From positions 1 to 10,845 of the forward strand of contig JAGWXN010000093.1 of assembly GCA_018969885.1 (NCBI GenBank): a stretch of 10,845 nt of DNA, written 5' to 3'. Source of the DNA: Betaproteobacteria bacterium (GTDB lineage: Bacteria > Pseudomonadota > Gammaproteobacteria > Burkholderiales > Burkholderiaceae). The notes under the pieces are model-generated. The model saw nothing but the letters and a program-made list of their open reading frames with translations, did not search any database and was not told the origin of the DNA. The translations under genes were made by a program, and so were the position numbers. The first letter of the stretch is position 1. The number at the start of each line of letters is the position of its first letter. Shown here in pieces: positions 7,508 to 10,845 of the stretch.

Positions 7508-8593
7508 ATGATCTCTTACAACATCGTCACCATTGACGGCGACGGCATCGGCCCCGAAGTGTGTCGCGCAGCAGTTCGTGTGCTGACCGAGGCCTGTGGC
7601 GCCGACCGTCTGCGCTTTATCGCTCACGAGGGCGGCGCCTCGCACTATGTTCGCAGTGGCCAGGTCCTGCCCCCTGACACCTTCGAAGCCTGCCGGAGCG
7701 CGCACGCCATCCTGCACGGTGCGGCGGGCCTGCCTGGCATCACCTATCCGGACGGCACCGAGGTGGGTAACGATCTGCACCTGCAGCTGCGCTTCAAGCT
7801 TGACCTCTACGCGAATGTCCGTCCAATCCGGCTGGTCCGTGGCGTGAAATCAACGCTCGCAGACTGGCAGCCCGGGCAGATCGACTACGTGATCATTCGT
7901 GAAAATACCGAAGGCCTCTATGCGAGCCGCGGCGCGGGCGTCAATCTGCGAAGCGAAGTGGTGACCGACACCCTGGTGATGACACGCAAAGGGATTGAGC
8001 GCGTTGCACGCTTTGCGTTTCAGCTTGCGAGAAAGCGATCCGGTTCTCCGCGCGATCAGCGCCGCCGCGTCACCGTGTGCGACAAGGCCAATATTTTGCG
8101 GAGCTATGCTTTTTTTCGCGCGGTCTGCACAGAGGTCGCCGAGCGATTTCCTGATGTAGAGATTGACTACGCCTACGCCGATGCCATCACGGTTCATATG
8201 CTCAAGCGCCCCGATTTTTATGACGTGATCGTGGCCGAAAACATGTTCGGCGACATCCTTTCAGATCTGGGCGCAGGCACCATTGGCGGGCTGGGCATGG
8301 CACCCTCGGCAGAACTGGGTGACGAGCGGGGACTGTTTCAGGGAGCGCATGGGTCGGCGCCGGATATCGCGGGCCAGGATGCAGCCAGTCCATTAGCCAC
8401 GATTCTCTCGGGCGCCATGATGCTGCGGTGGCTGGGCGAGCAGCAGGCAGACGCAGCGCTTTCCGATGCGGCAAGCCGCATCGAGCGTGCGGTGGAATCG
8501 GTGCTGGCTGCGGGCGAGGTGGTGCCCGCTGACCAGGGCGGGCGTGCGCGATGCTCGGAAGTAACCGACGCCGTATGCCGTCAGCTCAGCTGA
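7508..8593 (+). CDS. Isopropylmalate/isocitrate dehydrogenase family oxidoreductase (NAD+, decarboxylating), substrate unknown
   Basis: Beta-decarboxylating dehydrogenase of 361 residues, predicted to oxidise and decarboxylate a substituted malate. Seen: DGDGIGPEV at 10-18; substrate arginines Arg95 and Arg105 (YANVRP) and Arg131 (RENTEGLY); catalytic pair Tyr138 and Lys193 (CDKANIL); metal ligands Asp225, Asp249 and Asp253 with canonical spacing; and HGSAPDIAG at 281-289, where Asp286 predicts NAD+ rather than NADP+. The specificity helix before Arg95 reads NDLHLQLR: His91 and Leu92 stand where isopropylmalate dehydrogenase has Leu-Leu and isocitrate dehydrogenase has Asn-Val. The LDLYANVRP block recalls homoisocitrate dehydrogenase. 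Tartrate, D-malate, 3-isopropylmalate, homoisocitrate or another 2-hydroxy acid all remain possible. The ATG at 7508 begins the first beta strand but lacks a clear Shine-Dalgarno sequence. It lies 23 bases after dctM, suggesting cotranscription with the transporter. Confidence 0.88.
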   Translation: MISYNIVTIDGDGIGPEVCRAAVRVLTEACGADRLRFIAHEGGASHYVRSGQVLPPDTFEACRSAHAILHGAAGLPGITYPDGTEVGNDLHLQLRFKLDLYANVRPIRLVRGVKSTLADWQPGQIDYVIIRENTEGLYASRGAGVNLRSEVVTDTLVMTRKGIERVARFAFQLARKRSGSPRDQRRRVTVCDKANILRSYAFFRAVCTEVAERFPDVEIDYAYADAITVHMLKRPDFYDVIVAENMFGDILSDLGAGTIGGLGMAPSAELGDERGLFQGAHGSAPDIAGQDAASPLATILSGAMMLRWLGEQQADAALSDAASRIERAVESVLAAGEVVPADQGGRARCSEVTDAVCRQLS

Positions 8594-8595
8594 CG
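8579..8595. other. Short palindrome over the stop codon between convergent genes
   Basis: CGTCAGC-TCA-GCTGACG forms a 7-bp stem with a 3-base loop. It straddles the stop codon of the plus-strand dehydrogenase and lies 32 bases from the prpF stop. No T run follows on either strand, so a terminator role for the convergent operons is only possible, not shown. Confidence 0.3.
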
Positions 8596-8626
8596 CGCTG
8601 ATCGGAGCCGGGACGCTGGAGCGGGT

Positions 8627-9817
8627 TTAGAACGCATCTCCGGGCACCCGCACAAAGCCCTCCATCAGCACCCGTGCACTGCGGCTCATGATGGCCTTTT
8701 TCACCACCCATTCACTGCCGTCGAGCGTGGCCTCAGCGCCCACCCGGAGGGTGCCCGAAGGATGCCCGAAGCGCACCGACTGACGCGGGCCGCCGCCCGC
8801 AGCCAGGTTGACCAGCGTGCCTGGAATGGCCGCTGCCGTGCCAATCGCGACCGCAGCCGTGCCCATCATCGCGTGATGAAGCTTGCCCATAGACAGCGCA
8901 CGCACCAGCAGATCGATACTTTGCGCCTCCACAGCCTTGCCGCTGGACGCGGTGTAGGTTTTTGGGGGCGCAACGAACGCCACCTTGGGCGTGTGCTGGC
9001 GCCGCGCCGCTTCGCTCAGTTCACGGATCAGACCCATGCGAATCGCGCCGTGCGACCGGATGGTTTCGAACATGGCGAGAAGGGTGGCGTTGCCGTTGAT
9101 GGCGTCCTGCAGTTCGGTGCCGGTGAGGCCGATCGAATCAGCGTTGATGAAGATTGTGGGAATCCCAGCATTGATCATGGTGGCCTTGAGCGTGCCCACG
9201 CCGGGCACCACCAGGTCATCAACCAGATTGCCGGTGGGGAACATGGCGCCCCCCGCGCCTTCTTCTTCAGCGGCCGGATCCATGAACTCGAGTTGTACCT
9301 CTGCGGCCGGGAACGTGACGCCGTCGAGCTCGAAATCGCCTGTTTCCTGAACCTGCCCGTCGGTGATGGGCACATGGGCGATGATGGTCTTCCCGATGTT
9401 CATCTGCCAGATGCGCACCACCGCTACGCCGTTTGCTGGAATGCGGGCGGGGTCAACCAGCCCGTTGGCGATCGAAAACGGGCCCACCGCCGCCGAGAGG
9501 TTCCCGCAGTTACCCGACCAATCGACGAAGGCGGCGTCAATCGATACCTGGCCAAAGAGGTAATCGATATCGTGATCGGGGCGGCTGCTTTTGGACAGGA
9601 TCACCGTCTTGCTGGTGCTTGAGGTGGCGCCACCCATGCCGTCGATCTGCTTGCCATAGGGGTCGGGGCTGCCGATGACCCGCATCAGCAGACGATCACG
9701 CGCCGCGCCGGGGGACTGCGCTGCAGCGGGGAGATCAGCCAGGCGAAAGAACACGCCCTTACTGGTGCCGCCACGCATATAGGTGGCCGGAATGCGGATC
9801 TGGGGGGCGTGGGGCAT
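8627..9817 (-). CDS. prpF: PrpF, 2-methylaconitate isomerase (AcnD accessory protein)
   Basis: Isomerase of 396 residues with the diaminopimelate-epimerase-like fold. In the 2-methylcitrate cycle it converts trans-2-methylaconitate made by AcnD into the cis form for hydration, and is required when AcnD replaces PrpD. Seen: the N-terminal block YMRGGTSKGVFF; Lys70 in GGATSSTSK and Cys104 in WSGNCGN, which correspond to the catalytic Lys73 and Cys107 described for Shewanella PrpF; and the C-terminal KLHHAMMGTAAVAIGTAA. Length is normal. AAGGA lies 8 bases upstream of the ATG. It sits 29 bases after the acnD stop codon, the standard acnD-prpF order, which makes PrpF far more likely than the related 4-oxalomesaconate tautomerase or aconitate isomerase. 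Confidence 0.93.
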   Translation of the reverse strand: MPHAPQIRIPATYMRGGTSKGVFFRLADLPAAAQSPGAARDRLLMRVIGSPDPYGKQIDGMGGATSSTSKTVILSKSSRPDHDIDYLFGQVSIDAAFVDWSGNCGNLSAAVGPFSIANGLVDPARIPANGVAVVRIWQMNIGKTIIAHVPITDGQVQETGDFELDGVTFPAAEVQLEFMDPAAEEEGAGGAMFPTGNLVDDLVVPGVGTLKATMINAGIPTIFINADSIGLTGTELQDAINGNATLLAMFETIRSHGAIRMGLIRELSEAARRQHTPKVAFVAPPKTYTASSGKAVEAQSIDLLVRALSMGKLHHAMMGTAAVAIGTAAAIPGTLVNLAAGGGPRQSVRFGHPSGTLRVGAEATLDGSEWVVKKAIMSRSARVLMEGFVRVPGDAF

Positions 9818-9846
9818 CTTGCGGGTCCTTACACGGCGAGTGAAAG

Positions 9847-10845
9847 TCAGGCGGCCTGGCCGGCCTCTAGAAAATCTTGCGCGAAGCGTTGCAGCACGCC
9901 CCCCGCGTCGTAGATGGAGACCTCTTCGGCAGTATCGAGTCGACAGGTGACGGGTACCTGAATGGCATCGCCACTGCGGCGGCGGATGACCAGGGTGAGG
10001 GTTGCACGGGGGGTGCGTTCGCCGATCACGTCAAAGGTTTCGGTGCCATCAATGCCCAGTGTGACCCGTGTGGTTCCAGGTTGGAATTCCAGCGGCAGCA
10101 CACCCATGCCAATCAGGTTGGTGCGGTGAATGCGCTCGAAACCCTCGGCAACGATCACCTCAACGCCCGCGAGTCGCACGCCCTTGGCCGCCCAGTCTCG
10201 TGAAGATCCCTGGCCGTAGTCGGCCCCAGCAATGATGATGAGAGGCTGACCGCGGTTCATGTAGGTTTCGATGGCTTCCCACATGCGCATCACGGTGCCC
10301 TCGGGCTCGACCCGCGCGAGCGACCCCTTCTTCACCTTACCGTCGACCACCGCCATCTCGTTAACGAGTGTGGGATTGGCGAAGGTTGCGCGGAGCGCGG
10401 TGAGGTGATCGCCCCGGTGGGTGGCATAGGAGTTGTAGTCTTCTTCGGGGAGCCCCATTTTCTTGAGGTATTCGCCTGCCGCGCTGTCGGGAAGAATGGC
10501 ATTCGACGGTGACAAATGATCGGTGGTGATGTTGTCACCCAGCACGGCCAACGGTCGGAGCCCTTTTAGCGTGCGCTCGCCCGCGAGTGCGCCTTCCCAG
10601 TATGGTGGACGGCGAATGTAGGTGGACTGCGGCCGCCAGTTGTAAAGCGGCGAGACCTGCTGGCTGTCATCGCGGCGAATGTCGAACATTTGCGTATAGA
10701 CCCGCCGGAACTGCTCGGGCTTGACCGCCGCGCGCATGACCGCGTCGATTTCCTCATCAGACGGCCAGAGATCTTTCAGACGGATGTCGCGGCCGTTGTG
10801 AACCGTGAACACGTCCTTTTCGATGTCAAAGCGGATGGTGCCGGC
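9847..10845 (-). CDS. acnD: AcnD, Fe/S-dependent 2-methylcitrate dehydratase (C-terminal part; gene continues beyond right edge)
   Basis: C-terminal 332 residues of an aconitase-family enzyme. The reading frame is open to the window edge, so the start and the Fe-S cysteines are outside. AcnD dehydrates 2-methylcitrate in propionyl-CoA catabolism and works with PrpF. Seen: LGDNITTDHLSPSNAI opening the swivelling fourth domain, where aconitase A normally has GDSVTTDHISP; YNSYATHRGDHLT; the active-site loop GADYGQGSSRDWAAKG; and EGFERIHRTNLIGMGVLPL. The wording DNITTDHLSPSNA together with the adjacent prpF supports AcnD over the general aconitase AcnA. Codon pattern is like its neighbours and no frameshift is visible. 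The upstream prp genes (typically prpB and prpC with a regulator) would be expected to the right. Confidence 0.9.
   Translation of the reverse strand, partial: AGTIRFDIEKDVFTVHNGRDIRLKDLWPSDEEIDAVMRAAVKPEQFRRVYTQMFDIRRDDSQQVSPLYNWRPQSTYIRRPPYWEGALAGERTLKGLRPLAVLGDNITTDHLSPSNAILPDSAAGEYLKKMGLPEEDYNSYATHRGDHLTALRATFANPTLVNEMAVVDGKVKKGSLARVEPEGTVMRMWEAIETYMNRGQPLIIIAGADYGQGSSRDWAAKGVRLAGVEVIVAEGFERIHRTNLIGMGVLPLEFQPGTTRVTLGIDGTETFDVIGERTPRATLTLVIRRRSGDAIQVPVTCRLDTAEEVSIYDAGGVLQRFAQDFLEAGQAA

Noticed and set aside
8762..9622. 286-codon open frame on the plus strand opposite prpF
   Set aside because: Histidine- and arginine-rich antisense shadow; the minus-strand frame has all PrpF catalytic residues.

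Overview
The window is GC-rich (above 60% by eye), tightly coding bacterial DNA. The organism is most likely a pseudomonad-type proteobacterium in the broad sense (Pseudomonadota, beta or gamma class). The best taxonomic pointer is the acnD-prpF pair at the right end, the AcnD-type version of the 2-methylcitrate cycle found mainly in beta- and gammaproteobacteria. No RNA genes, mobile elements, CRISPR arrays or long repeats were seen, and no gene-free stretch reaches 300 bases. The longest gap is 123 bases.

Layout. Seven genes run left to right on the plus strand: a formylglycine-type sulfatase / phosphonate monoester hydrolase (27-1598); a zinc alcohol dehydrogenase (1722-2786); a type I Baeyer-Villiger monooxygenase that overlaps the dehydrogenase by 8 bases (2779-4401); the three subunits of a TRAP transporter, binding protein (4469-5527), small membrane subunit (5605-6174) and large membrane subunit (6171-7484, overlapping by 4 bases); and an isopropylmalate/isocitrate-dehydrogenase-family enzyme (7508-8593). 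Two genes then converge on them from the right, on the minus strand: prpF (8627-9817) and the 3' part of acnD, which runs off the right edge (9847-10845).

How the genes may work together. The alcohol dehydrogenase and monooxygenase form a recognisable two-step module: alcohol to ketone, then ketone to ester or lactone. The sulfatase could release the alcohol from a sulfate ester or related ester. The TRAP system imports a carboxylated small molecule, and the decarboxylating dehydrogenase would act on a 2-hydroxy acid. The plus-strand set therefore looks like a catabolic locus, but its substrate cannot be read from the sequence, and no esterase or lactonase for the monooxygenase product lies in the window. 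The minus-strand pair belongs to propionyl-CoA disposal by the 2-methylcitrate cycle. It is probably a separate operon, although propionyl units are a plausible end product of such degradation.

Regulatory structure. The clearest non-coding signal is a 14-bp stem-loop between the binding-protein gene and the small-subunit gene of the transporter. A shorter 7-bp stem-loop sits just upstream of the binding-protein gene. Neither is followed by a T run, so mRNA processing, stabilisation or attenuation is more likely than classical termination.
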